From contig JBAIZL010000001.1 of assembly GCA_036971475.1 (NCBI GenBank), forward strand, positions 146,723,544 through 146,787,543: a stretch of 64,000 nt of DNA. Reading direction: 5' to 3'. Each line of letters starts with the position of its first letter. Within the stretch, counting starts at the first letter, position 1. Positions 52,620 through 64,000 of the stretch are shown one piece after another. The DNA comes from Prosapia bicincta (lineage: Eukaryota; Arthropoda; Insecta; Hemiptera; Cercopidae). The notes beneath the pieces were generated by a model. The model made no database searches, was not told where the DNA came from, and worked only from the letters and a program-made list of their open reading frames with translations. The position numbers and the translations under genes are program-made.

Positions 52620-53672
52620 CATCTTTGGACAAATTACAGGCACGCAACCGAAAGGCTAAAAACCCAAAAAACCTCACTATCAGTGTACAACGATCTCCTA
52701 AATAAATACACATCCAGCCAGGAGTACCAGCTCAACCGGTCCAACACTTGACTCTCAATAACCTGCCATCAAATAATCTAAAACTACAAAATCACAATGC
52801 CTCAAAACGTCAATCAAATCCCTCAGAACTGAGGGCAGCAGCCCTGGAAACTATTAATTCCAAATTCCCACCAAATGACTGGCTACACATCTACACGGAT
52901 GGTTCGTCAGCAAGCGGTGGAACCCAAGAGCTGGGTTCTATAGCCGACTACTCGAAGGGGCTGTGGCCGTTGGCAGTAACCAAAGCAATTATGATGGGGA
53001 AGTTGAAGCTATCTTGGCAGCATCTACTGAACTTTCAAAAATCAAAAGGACCGATAAGGCATCTTGTGGACTCCATGGCCGCAATACAGGGTGTCACTAG
53101 CAACAGACAAGTGGAATGCCACCGAACACTCTCCTGTAGAAAACAACTAGACTCCCTTCAGGAGAAGGGTTGGCAAATTCAACATTCAGTGGGTGCCAAG
53201 TCATGTCAATATAGAAGGAAACGAGAAAGCCGACACTCTCGCCAAACAGGGAGCCGCTTTACCACAGCCACTTACCTCAACTTCTTTTCAGTCAATGAAA
53301 ATACAGATAAACTCAACTTTAAATCGCAGCACGAGAGACAACCTAATCAGGGCCTTACACAACAGTAGCTGGGCTACACTCGTCACCGAAGGACCAATAA
53401 ACCGTAGCCTTTCCCGCCACACAGGGGTAGCACTGTTCCGCCTGGTTACTGGCCACGACTAAGTGGCGGCACACCTCCACAAGATTCATGTCCTCCAATC
53501 GCCGGATTGCGTGTAGTGCGGAAACTGAACCATGAATGTAGATCACCTCCTCACATGCAATTCCTTGGGTTACGTTCAGCCAGACGAAGAGGACAATGAA
53601 GGAAGTCTCTCTGGATTGTACTGGTCAGCGCGCCACCAAATGGCTCAACAGCCAAGAGTGAGCATTGGCTAG
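52620..53672 (+). pseudogene. 3' end of a non-LTR retrotransposon: RNase H domain and Cys/His tail (decayed)
   Basis: Frame-2 codons from 52748 read WLHIYTDGSS with the first catalytic Asp (codon at 52898-52900), then DSMAAIQG with another RNase H Asp region. Near 53175-53195 the reading shifts to frame 3, which reads PSHVNIEGNEKADTLAKQGA with the last Asp (53232-53234), RHTGVALFRLVTGHD, then past TAA 53460-53462 the remains of a Cys/His tail (SPDC, VDHLLTC) and finally GLYWSARHQMAQQ to TAG 53670-53672. RNase H plus this tail is the C-terminus of RNase H-bearing LINEs (I-like group, inference). Several stops and frameshifts make it dead; the reverse transcriptase is missing. T-rich sequence follows to 53760. 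Confidence 0.82.
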
Positions 53673-53734
53673 TAAGTAAGAATATTTTATTTATATTGTG
53701 TTTTTATTATTTGCTTTATGTTCTTGTTGAGTAT

Positions 53735-53747
53735 TAGAGTTAGATTT
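53735..53747 (+). repeat. 13-bp flanking direct repeat, left
   Basis: TAGAGTTAGATTT occurs here and at 53993-54005, on either side of the palindromic hammerhead element; a likely target site duplication. Confidence 0.6.
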
Positions 53748-53805
53748 TTTTTTCTTTTTTTTTCAATAAATAAAACCTCTAAACCACAAATAACATTTTA
53801 TTTAA

Positions 53806-53848
53806 ACCTTATGTACATTTCGATTGCCCAGCAATCATCTTCAGAGGT
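53806..53848 (-). ncRNA. hammerhead ribozyme-like motif (ACCT family), left arm
   Basis: Minus strand: stem I ACCT (53848-53845) with AGGT (53809-53806); core CTGAAGA (53844-53838), fitting CTGANGA; stem II GATTGC/GCAATC with loop TGG; GAA; perfect 8-nt palindrome ATGTACAT (53818-53811); A before the cleavage point. Core intact. Confidence 0.8.
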
Positions 53849-53890
53849 ATTTAAAAAATACAACTACTATACTAGTTGTATTTTTTAAAT

Positions 53891-53933
53891 ACCTCTGAAG
53901 ATGATTGCTGGGCAATCGAAATGTACATAAGGT
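53891..53933 (+). ncRNA. hammerhead ribozyme-like motif (ACCT family), right arm
   Basis: Stem I ACCT 53891-53894 with AGGT 53930-53933; core CTGAAGA 53895-53901; stem II GATTGC 53903-53908 with GCAATC 53912-53917; GAA 53918-53920; palindrome ATGTACAT 53921-53928; A53929 precedes the cleavage point. This is the best-formed copy in the window: six stem II pairs and the longest helix III. Confidence 0.82.
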
Positions 53934-53992
53934 TTAAATAAAATGTTATTTGTGGTTTAGAGGTTTTATTTATTTGTTGCTTCATATAGTTA

Positions 53993-54005
53993 TAGAGTTA
54001 GATTT
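53993..54005 (+). repeat. 13-bp flanking direct repeat, right
   Basis: TAGAGTTAGATTT, identical to 53735-53747; both are followed by T-rich sequence. Confidence 0.6.
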
Positions 54006-55130
54006 GTTTTTTTTTTTAATATTGATAATCGTTATTTTTATTGTACGTAATTTATTTCATGAATTTAAATATTCAAATAGTTCTATTCTAAAGGTGAATA
54101 AGAATGATTACCAGAGGGTGAAACATATTTTGAGGGTTATGGTTTGAAATAATATAACTAATGTTAGTTGAAAAAATTAACTGCTATATTGTATCAGTGT
54201 CTAATATTTTTACTAGAAAATTTTCTACTGCAAATATTTGTACTCTTACATGGAAACAAATTTAAGAAATAATAACATTATAAATTATTCATTAATCAAG
54301 AAATTAATGTCCTGGACAAACGATTTATCAAGAGGATATTGAATTTGCTATGTTGAAACTGAAACTTTGTTTCCTACCCCCTTTGTGTCTCCCTCCACTT
54401 AAAGATAGCGACATCTAACTTCCGGAATGTATTATTACAACTGCAGTTATAATTTCCGGTTTCAGTTTGAATAAAAAATCCATTTGCACAGAAAATGTGA
54501 AACATCTATAGGGGTGAAGCTCTCGCTCAAGGTTTTATGCAGCGTCCAGCCGAGTGTAAAGTGATTTCATTGGAGCAGTAACGCCTCCGTGGTTTGCCTC
54601 TGTAAGGGGTTGAAACGTTCAATTTTGTAGGAGATTTCTTAGTTAGAGTGTAACATTTTCTTAATTCAAACTTTTATATTTCGTTTCAATAATTCCTTTT
54701 TATAAGAATATAATTTTTTTGTTATAAAATCATCTATCATTTAACATTCATATTATGTTGAAAAACAAACTCTGTCTTCCTCTCTAAGTGTCTTGGCTAG
54801 AACGCTGACAACCTTCTTCACAAACTTCAGTTATCCATAGCTGCCCGGAATAATGACGCTGTGTGACGTCATACCATTATCACAAGTTTTTAAGCATCGA
54901 AGTTCTGCCTGGGTTGTGTTTAGTAATATTACTTTCGTCTACAGAAGGCGAAGTTTTCTTTTCGCATAAAAGTATTTAGTTTCCTTTTTGCTTAAAACAA
55001 AAAAATTGCACTCCTAATACTTTTGAGAAGAGATATTTTTTTTAAAGTAAAAATGTATTAATTATTAGTTTTATTTATAATTTAATTCTTGATTTTATAA
55101 TTTTTACACAAACACTCACATACGTGACTG
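54006..55130. other. unannotated sequence
   Basis: No gene supported. A CRE-type TGACGTCA lies at 54864-54871. Confidence 0.4.
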
Positions 55131-55139
55131 AGTTTATAG

Positions 55140-55168
55140 AGGGGGGGAGAGTTAGAGAGAGAGACAGA

Positions 55169-55242
<74 letters not shown>

Positions 55243-55243
55243 A
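55140..55243 (+). repeat. (GA)n/(GACA)n tract at the array's left edge
   Basis: Impure GA repeats with CAGA interruptions, longer and more irregular than in the inner units. Confidence 0.9.
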
Positions 55244-55395
55244 ACAATAAAATTGGCTTAGAAATATTGAAACCCAATTTCAAAAAATATTTAAACCGAC
55301 TCTATTTTTTTTAAATACTAAAACTTTTTATTTTGAAAAAGATATCAGAAATTATTGTTTTTTATAACAAAAACCCTACTTCAATATGGTGCATT

Positions 55396-55412
55396 TAATA
55401 TATTTTTTATAA
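55396..55412 (+). other. internal deletion junction in the first array unit
   Basis: Here GGTGCATTTA joins directly to ATATATTTTTTATAATTTTC, skipping roughly 450 bp that all later units carry between these two sequences. Confidence 0.75.
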
Positions 55413-55669
55413 TTTTCAAACTATTTTGTAGCTTTAGCAACTGCATTATTACTATAGCCGCATCGCGCTTGTAAGAAAAATGTAATTAAAATACAAAAAA
55501 CTTATCTTCTCGTGTTCCATTATAAATAAAACTTTTGTAAACTGAAACAAGACTCAAATCATTTCACTTGAAAAAACGATTAAACTTTTTATTGAAACGT
55601 CCTAACAACAAATTTATAGTTTCGACTAGTAAAAACACAATCTTTTTTTTATTCTAAAAAATTTTATAC

Positions 55670-55715
<46 letters not shown>

Positions 55716-56505
55716 CTGACAGATAGACAGACAGACAGAATAAAATTGGCTTAGAAATATTGAAACACAATTTTAAAAAATATTTAAACCGACTCTATTT
55801 TTTTTTAAATACTAAAACGTTTTTTTTTTTAACGAGATCGGAAATTATGGTTTTTTATAACAAAAACCCTACTTCAATATGGTGCATTTAGTTCTGCTTA
55901 GGCTTAATATATATAACCTTCACCATTTTCTCAAATAATAAATATCTTGTTTAATCTTTAAGTAAAGCTATTTAAATCTGTTATTGTGTTCTATTTAGAC
56001 AAGGTAAGGAGCATATTTATGCGTAACTGAAAGATAAAATCTAGACAAACATTACTTCACCCTTGGCGTCATCCAAAGACTATACCCCCCAAAACTATTT
56101 TCTAAATCACTGGATACTAAATTGAGCAGAAATACCTTCATATTGAATAAGATCGTTTTAATCTTGTAAAATGTTGTTGAAATAAATCCACTTGCAAGGT
56201 GTTGTTAAACGCAATAAACAAAATTATAATTACTATATCTTTTTATAATTTTCAAACTATTTTGTAGCTTTAGCAACTGCATTATTACTATAGCCGCATC
56301 GCGCTTGTAAGAAAAATGTAATTAAAATACAAAAAACTTATCTTCTCGTGTTCCATTATAAATAAAACTTTTGTAAACTGAAACAAGACTCAAATCATTT
56401 CACTTGAAAAAACGATTAAACTTTTTATTGAAACGTCCTAACAACAAATTTATAGTTTCGACTAGTAAAAACACAATCTTTTTTTTATTCTAAAAAATTT
56501 TATAC

Positions 56506-56545
<40 letters not shown>

Positions 56546-57335
56546 CTGACAGATAGACAGACAGACAGAATAAAATTGGCTTAGAAATATTGAAACACAA
56601 TTTTAAAAAATATTTAAACCGACTCTATTTTTTTTTAAATACTAAAACGTTTTTTTTTTTAACGAGATCGGAAATTATGGTTTTTTATAACAAAAACCCT
56701 ACTTCAATATGGTGCATTTAGTTCTGCTTAGGCTTAATATATATAACCTTCACCATTTTCTCAAATAATAAATATCTTGTTTAATCTTTAAGTAAAGCTA
56801 TTTAAATCTGTTATTGTGTTCTATTTAGACAAGGTAAGGAGCATATTTATGCGTAACTGAAAGATAAAATCTAGACAAACATTACTTCACCCTTGGCGTC
56901 ATCCAAAGACTATACCCCCCAAAACTATTTTCTAAATCACTGGATACTAAATTGAGCAGAAATACCTTCATATTGAATAAGATCGTTTTAATCTTGTAAA
57001 ATGTTGTTGAAATAAATCCACTTGCAAGGTGTTGTTAAACGCAATAAACAAAATTATAATTACTATATCTTTTTATAATTTTCAAACTATTTTGTAGCTT
57101 TAGCAACTGCATTATTACTATAGCCGCATCGCGCTTGTAAGAAAAATGTAATTAAAATACAAAAAACTTATCTTCTCGTGTTCCATTATAAATAAAACTT
57201 TTGTAAACTGAAACAAGACTCAAATCATTTCACTTGAAAAAACGATTAAACTTTTTATTGAAACGTCCTAACAACAAATTTATAGTTTCGACTAGTAAAA
57301 ACACAATCTTTTTTTTATTCTAAAAAATTTTATAC

Positions 57336-57367
<32 letters not shown>

Positions 57368-58193
57368 CTCTGACAGATAGACAGACAGACAGAATAAAAT
57401 TGGCTTAGAAATATTGAAACACAATTTTAAAAAATATTTAAACCGACTCTATTTTTTTTTAAATACTAAAACGTTTTTTTTTTTAACGAGATCGGAAATT
57501 ATGGTTTTTTATAACAAAAACCCTACTTCAATATGGTGCATTTAGTTCTGCTTAGGCTTAATATATATAACCTTCACCATTTTCTCAAATAATAAATATC
57601 TTGTTTAATCTTTAAGTAAAGCTATTTAAATCCGTTATTGTGTTCTATTTAGACAAGGGAAGGAGCATATTTATGCGTAACTGAAAGATAAAATCTAGAC
57701 AAACATTACTTCACCCTTGGCGTCATCCAAAGACTATACCCCCCAAAACTATTTTCTAAATCACTGGATACTAAATTGAGCAGAAATACCTTCATATTGA
57801 ATAAGATCGTTTTAATCTTGTAAAATGTTGTTGAAATAAATCCACTTGCAAGGTGTTGTTAAACGCAATAAACAAAATTATAATTACTATATTTTTTTAT
57901 AATTTTCAAACTATTTTGTAGCTTTAGCAACTGCATTATTACTATAGCCGCATCGCGCTTGTAAGAAAAAATGTAATTAAAATACAAAAAACTTATCTTC
58001 TCGTGTTCCATTATAAATAAAACTTGTGTAAACTGAAACAAGACTCAAATGTCCTCATTTCACTTGAAAAATCTATTAAACTTTTTATTGAAACGTCCTA
58101 ACAACAAATTTATAGTTTCGACTAGTAAAAACACAATCTTTTTTTTTATTCTAAAAAATTTTATAAAATTGAGAGAGAGAGAGATAGATAGAT

Positions 58194-58230
<37 letters not shown>

Positions 58231-59022
58231 CTGACAGATAGACAGACAGAGAGAATAAAATTGGCTTAGAAATATTGAAACACAATTTCAAAAAATATTT
58301 AAACCGACTCTATTTTTTTTTTAAATACTAAAACTTTTTTTTTTAACGAGATCGGAAATTATTGTTCTTTTATAACAAAAACCCTATTTCAATATGGTGC
58401 ATTTAGTTCTGCTTAGGCTTAATATATATATAACCTTCACCATTTTCTCAAATAATAAATATCTTGTTTAATCTTTAAGTAAAGCTATTTAAATCTGTTA
58501 TTGTGTTCTATTTAGACAAGGTAAGGAGCATATTTATGCGTAACTGAAAGATAAAATCTAGACAAACATTACTTCACCCTTGGCGTCATCCAAAGACTAT
58601 ACCCCCCAAAACTATTTTCTAAATCACTGGATACTAAATTGAGCAGAAATACCTTCATATTGAATAAGATCGTTTTAATCTTGTAAAATGTTGTTGAAAT
58701 AAATCCACTTGCAAGGTGTTGTTAAACGCAATAAACAAAATTATAATTACTATATCTTTTTATAATTTTCAAACTATTTTGTAGCTTTAGCAACTGCATT
58801 ATTACTATAGCCGCATCGCGCTTGTAAGAAAAATGTAATTAAAATACAAAAAACTTATCTTCTCGTGTTCCATTATAAATAAAACTTTTGTAAACTGAAA
58901 CAAGACTCAAATCATTTCACTTGAAAAAACGATTAAACTTTTTATTGAAACGTCCTAACAACAAATTTATAGTTTCGACTAGTAAAAACACAATCTTTTT
59001 TTTATTCTAAAAAATTTTATAC

Positions 59023-59058
<36 letters not shown>

Positions 59059-59882
59059 CTGACAGATAGACAGACAGACAGAATAAAATTGGCTTAGAAA
59101 TATTGAAACACAATTTTAAAAAATATTTAAACCGACTCTATTTTTTTTTAAATACTAAAACGTTTTTTTTTTTAACGAGATCGGAAATTATGGTTTTTTA
59201 TAACAAAAACCCTACTTCAATATGGTGCATTTAGTTCTGCTTAGGCTTAATATATATAACCTTCACCATTTTCTCAAATAATAAATATCTTGTTTAATCT
59301 TTAAGTAAAGCTATTTAAATCCGTTATTGTGTTCTATTTAGACAAGGGAAGGAGCATATTTATGCGTAACTGAAAGATAAAATCTAGACAAACATTACTT
59401 CACCCTTGGCGTCATCCAAAGACTATACCCCCCAAAACTATTTTCTAAATCACTGGATACTAAATTGAGCAGAAATACCTTCATATTGAATAAGATCGTT
59501 TTAATCTTGTAAAATGTTGTTGAAATAAATCCACTTGCAAGGTGTTGTTAAACGCAATAAACAAAATTATAATTACTATATTTTTTTATAATTTTCAAAC
59601 TATTTTGTAGCTTTAGCAACTGCATTATTACTATAGCCGCATCGCGCTTGTAAGAAAAAATGTAATTAAAATACAAAAAACTTATCTTCTCGTGTTCCAT
59701 TATAAATAAAACTTGTGTAAACTGAAACAAGACTCAAATGTCCTCATTTCACTTGAAAAATCTATTAAACTTTTTATTGAAACGTCCTAACAACAAATTT
59801 ATAGTTTCGACTAGTAAAAACACAATCTTTTTTTTTATTCTAAAAAATTTTATAAAATTGAGAGAGAGAGAGATAGATAGAT

Positions 59883-59915
<33 letters not shown>

Positions 59916-60743
59916 CTCTGACAGATAGACAGACAGACAGAATAAAATTGGCTTAGAAATATTGAAACACAATTTCAAAAAATATTTAAACCGACTCTAT
60001 TTTTTTTTTAAATACTAAAACTTTTTTTTTTAACGAGATCGGAAATTATTGTTCTTTTATAACAAAAACCCTATTTCAATATGGTGCATTTAGTTCTGCT
60101 TAGGCTTAATATATATATAACCTTCACCATTTTCTCAAATAATAAATATCTTGTTTAATCTTTAAGTAAAGCTATTTAAATCTGTTATTGTGTTCTATTT
60201 AGACAAGGTAAGGAGCATATTTATGCGTAACTGAAAGATAAAATCTAGACAAACATTACTTCACCCTTGGCGTCATCCAAAGACTATACCCCCCAAAACT
60301 ATTTTCTAAATCACTGGATACTAAATTGAGCAGAAATACCTTCATATTGAATAAGATCGTTTTAATCTTGTAAAATGTTGTTGAAATAAATCCACTTGCA
60401 AGGTGTTGTTAAACGCAATAAACAAAATTATAATTACTATATCTTTTTATAATTTTCAAACTATTTTGTAGCTTTAGCAACTGCATTATTACTATAGCCG
60501 CATCGCGCTTGTAAGAAAAAATGTAATTAAAATACAAAAAACTTATCTTCTCGTGTTCCATTATAAATAAAACTTGTGTAAACTGAAACAAGACTCAAAT
60601 GTCCTCATTTCACTTGAAAAATCTATTAAACTTTTTATTGAAACGTCCTAACAACAAATTTATAGTTTCGACTAGTAAAAACACAATCTTTTTTTTTATT
60701 CTAAAAAATTTTATAAAATTGAGAGAGAGAGAGATAGATAGAT

Positions 60744-60790
<47 letters not shown>

Positions 60791-61576
60791 CTGACAGATA
60801 GACAGACAGACAGAATAAAATTGGCTTAGAAATATTGAAACACAATTTCAAAAAATATTTAAACCGACTCTATTTTTTTTTTAAATACTAAAACTTTTTT
60901 TTTTAACGAGATCGGAAATTATTGTTCTTTTATAACAAAAACCCTATTTCAATATGGTGCATTTAGTTCTGCTTAGGCTTAATATATATATAACCTTCAC
61001 CATTTTCTCAAATAATAAATATCTTGTTTAATCTTTAAGTAAAGCTATTTAAATCTGTTATTGTGTTCTATTTAGACAAGGTAAGGAGCATATTTATGCG
61101 TAACTGAAAGGTAAAATCTAGACAAACATTACTTCACCTTTGACGTCATCCAAAGACTATAAAACTATTTTCTAAATCACTGGATACTAAATTGAGCAGA
61201 AATACCTTCATATTGAATAAGATCGGTTTAATCTTGTAAAATGTTGTTGAAATAAATCCACTTGCAAGGTGTTGTTAAACGCAATAAACAAAATTATAAC
61301 TAATGTATTTTTTATAATTTTCAAACTATTTTGTAACTTTAGCAACTGCATTATTACTATAGCCGCATCGCGCTTGTAAGAAAAAATGTAATTAAAATAC
61401 AAAAAACTTATCTTCTCGTGTTCCATTATAAATAAAACTTGTGTAAACTGAAACAAGACTCAAATGTCCTCATTTCACTTGAAAAATCTATTAAACTTTT
61501 TATTGAAACGTCCTAACAACAAATTTAGTTTCGACTAGTAAAAACACAATCTTTTTTTTTATTCTAAAAAATTTTA

Positions 61577-61619
<43 letters not shown>

Positions 61620-62426
61620 GAGAGAGAGAGACTCTGACAGATAGACAGACAGACAGAATAAAATTGGCTTAGAAATATTGAAACACAATTTCAAAAAATA
61701 TTTAAACCGACTCTATTTTTTTTAAATACTAAAACTTTTTTTTTTTTAACGAGATCGGAAATTATTGTTTTTTATAACAAAAACCCTACTTCAATATGGT
61801 GCATTTAGTTCTGCTTAGGCTTAATATATATAACCTTCACCATTTTCTCAAATAATAAATATCTTGTTTAATCTTTAAGTAAAGCTATTTAAATCTGTTA
61901 TTGTGTTCTATTTAGACAAGGTAAGGAGCATATTTATGCGTAACTGAAAGGTAAAATCTAGACAAGCATTACTTCACCTTTGACGGCATCCAAAGACTAC
62001 AAAACTATTTTCTAAATCACTGAATACTAAATTGAGCAGAAATACTTTCATATTGAATAAGATCGGTTTAATCTTGTAAAATGTTTTTGAAATAAATCCA
62101 CTTGCAAAGTGTTGGTAAACGCAATAAACAAAATTATAACTAATATATTTTTTATAATTTTCAAACTATTTTGTAGCTTTAGCAACTGCATTATTACTAT
62201 AGCCGCATCGCGCTTGTAAGAAAAAATGTAATTAAAATACAAAAAACTTATCTTCTCGTGTTCCATTATAAATAAAACTTGTGTAAACTGAAACAAGACT
62301 CAAATGTCCTCATTTCACTTGAAAAATCTATTAAACTTTTTATTGAAACGTCCTAACAACAAATTTAGTTTCGACTAGTAAAAACACAATCTTTTTTTTT
62401 ATTCTAAAAAATTTTATAAAATTGAA

Positions 62427-62517
<91 letters not shown>

Positions 62518-63310
62518 CTGACAGATAGACAGACAGACAGAATAAAATTGGCTTAGAAATATTGAAACCCAATTTCAAAAAATATTTAAACCGACTCTAT
62601 TTTTTTTAAATACTAAAACTTTTTATTTTAAAAAAGATATCAGAAATTATTGTTTTTTATAACAAAAACCCTACTTCAATATGGCGCATTTAGTTCTGCT
62701 TAGGCTTAATATATATAACCTTCACCATTTTCTCAAATAATAAATATCTTGTTTAATCTTTAAGTAAAGCTATTTAAATCTGTTATTTTGTTCTATTTAG
62801 ACAAGGGAAGGAGCATATTTATGCGTAACTGAAAGGTAAAATCTAGACAAACATTACTTCACCTTTGACGGCATCCAAAGATTATACCCCCCAAAACTAT
62901 TTTCTAAATCACTGGATACTAAATCGAGTAGAAATACCTTCATATTGAATAAGAACAGTTTAATCTTGTAAAATGTTGTTGTAATAAATCCACTTGCAAG
63001 GTGTTGTTAAACGCAATAAGCAAAATTATAATTAATATATTTTTTTATAATTTTCAAACTATTTTGTAGCTTTAGCAACTGCATTATTACTATAGCCGCA
63101 TCGCGCTTGTAAGAAAAAATGTAATGAAAATACAAAAAACTTATCTTCTCGTGTTCCATTATAAATGAAACTTTTGTAAACTGAAACAAGACTCAAATCA
63201 TTTCACTTGAAAAAACGATTAACCTTTTTATTGAAACGTCCTAACAACAAATTTATATTTTCGACTAGTAAAAACACAATCTTTTTTTTAATTCTAAATA
63301 ATTTTATACG

Positions 63311-64000
63311 ATTGTTCTAATTAAAATGTACGTTTTACTGATATAAAACACATTGTGCAATAACGTGCCTAATTAGACTATAGACCTATTTATTGTCACA
63401 AAAGCTCCTGGGTTTTAAATAAATAGATGTCATTGCGTTCTTTTAAACTATTTTTAATTCCATCTATTACCTCACAATCTCCCTATATATATCTTGTAAA
63501 CATTTAAAATTGCTATTAAAATACGTTTTTATTCATCCAATCACAGTCAAATACATTTTTTAAAACCTGTAGTGGATGACAATTGATGTTATTACAGTTA
63601 TTTCAAATATTTATTCATTAATTGAATTTTAAAAAGTTTATGACTGTTTCGAACTGAATGACTCCATGTTTGAAATTCAGTGGTTTGGCACTGAGTCAAC
63701 TTTCCCATAGCTGAAAATTACTTAAAGATATACAAGGAATTATAAAATAAAATTTCCTCGTAGTAATAAAGAATTGCAAGAGATTGATAGATTGAGAAAT
63801 TATAGATCTGTCATATGTATATACATATTTATATTAATTGTAATTATTTAATAAAAAGTAATTAAAATAAAATTTTTCATTGTTGACTTCGGTAGGAATT
63901 GACTTCAAAAATTGTTTCAAATATTATTTGTTTTAATATATGGATAATGCAGAGAGAAAGTAATGTAATAACTCTTAACACTTTTAGAGTTAATACTATT
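63311..64000. other. unannotated AT-rich sequence
   Basis: No gene or repeat recognised to the right edge. Confidence 0.45.

Larger units (their letters stand above)
53765..53974. mobile_element. 210-bp palindromic element with two divergent hammerheads (ACCT family)
   Basis: Left arm 53765-53866 and right arm 53873-53974 are 102 bp each, pair without indels around a 6-nt spacer (CTATAC), and appear identical or nearly so. Each arm carries a full hammerhead-like motif, left on minus, right on plus. No coding sequence. The lack of arm divergence means a recent origin or gene conversion between the arms. Confidence 0.85.
55131..63310 (+). repeat. ~0.83-0.89 kb tandem array, 9 periods plus partial ends
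   Basis: GCGCTTGTAAG recurs at 55465, 56301, 57131, 57955, 58818, 59644, 60505, 61370, 62210 and 63103, giving periods of 836, 830, 824, 863, 826, 861, 865, 840 and 893 bp. Each unit contains a (GA)n run, then GACAGATAGACAGACAGA, T-runs and TATGGTGCATTTA. Length differences come largely from the GA run, plus small indels such as the GTCCTCATTT variant. Two unit types alternate as a dimer: 57131-58818 and 58818-60505 are both 1687 bp. A 60- to 82-codon minus frame recurs in most units from 57.9 kb on; it is AT-biased and has no recognised motif, so I treat it as a shadow. Confidence 0.95.

Noticed and set aside
53355..53546. Minus-strand ORF within the RNase H remnant
   Set aside because: Shadow of the LINE coding strand; the plus frames carry the recognisable RNase H motifs.
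54560..54630. GGTTGAAACGTTCAA as a hammerhead 3' half
   Set aside because: The preceding bases contain no CTGANGA and the flanks do not pair.
57859..63189. Recurring 60- to 82-codon minus-strand ORF in the ~0.85 kb array
   Set aside because: It is AT-biased, changes its end with small indels between units (compare 61208-61456) and matches no family I know; tandem copying alone explains its recurrence.

Overview
This is repeat-dominated nuclear DNA from an animal, most likely an arthropod. It is AT-rich and has no prokaryotic gene organisation. The retroelement fragments (Penelope-like GIY-YIG ends, an RNase H-bearing LINE end, hAT and pogo-like short elements) resemble those common in arthropod genomes; the species cannot be told from the sequence. 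I see no complete host protein-coding gene. The best host-gene trace is a possible exon 3' end with a GTAAGT donor at the left edge (1-60).

Layout. 1-10.7 kb: possible exon end, a Penelope-like element (PLE) 3' end with a hammerhead-like motif, a possible promoter-like cluster (RFX X-box, TATAAA, CRE) near 4.27 kb, an inverted-repeat hammerhead element near 5.1 kb, and small tandem repeats. 10.76-16.43 kb: 66 units of an 85/86-bp minisatellite. 17.50-19.58 kb: 16 units of a 130-bp minisatellite. 19.9-20.1 kb: composite microsatellite beside a hammerhead element. 21.49-22.67 kb: 13 units of a 90-bp minisatellite. 25.7-26.7 kb: a second PLE end on the minus strand. 30.8-36.2 kb: three hammerhead-bearing elements among AT/GT/AG microsatellites, plus a pogo-like end. 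38.9-46.0 kb: about 80 units of an 86-bp minisatellite built from two related 43-bp halves, with a long internal duplication. 49.6-50.3 kb: a decayed transposon-type ORF. 51.15-51.97 kb: an hAT-type non-autonomous element with an 8-bp target duplication. 52.6-53.7 kb: the decayed RNase H end of a LINE. 53.7-54.0 kb: a 210-bp perfect-geometry palindrome carrying two divergent hammerheads. 55.1-63.3 kb: a tandem array of a ~0.83-0.89 kb unit with (GA)n inside. The five arrays together take up roughly 24 kb.

The most interesting signal is a set of hammerhead-ribozyme-like motifs scattered through the window: eight or nine good copies and two degraded ones, in five sequence families. In every good family the order is stem I, CTGANGA, stem II, GAA, a 6-8 nt palindrome as helix III, one H nucleotide, and the stem I complement. 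The sequences of stems I, II and III differ between families but each remains self-complementary, which is covariation evidence for the fold. Three families sit directly downstream of PLE GIY-YIG coding remnants; the others sit in the loop or arms of short inverted-repeat elements that tend to abut AT microsatellites. Hammerheads in PLEs are established knowledge; the foldback organisation and the local density here are what deserve a closer look.
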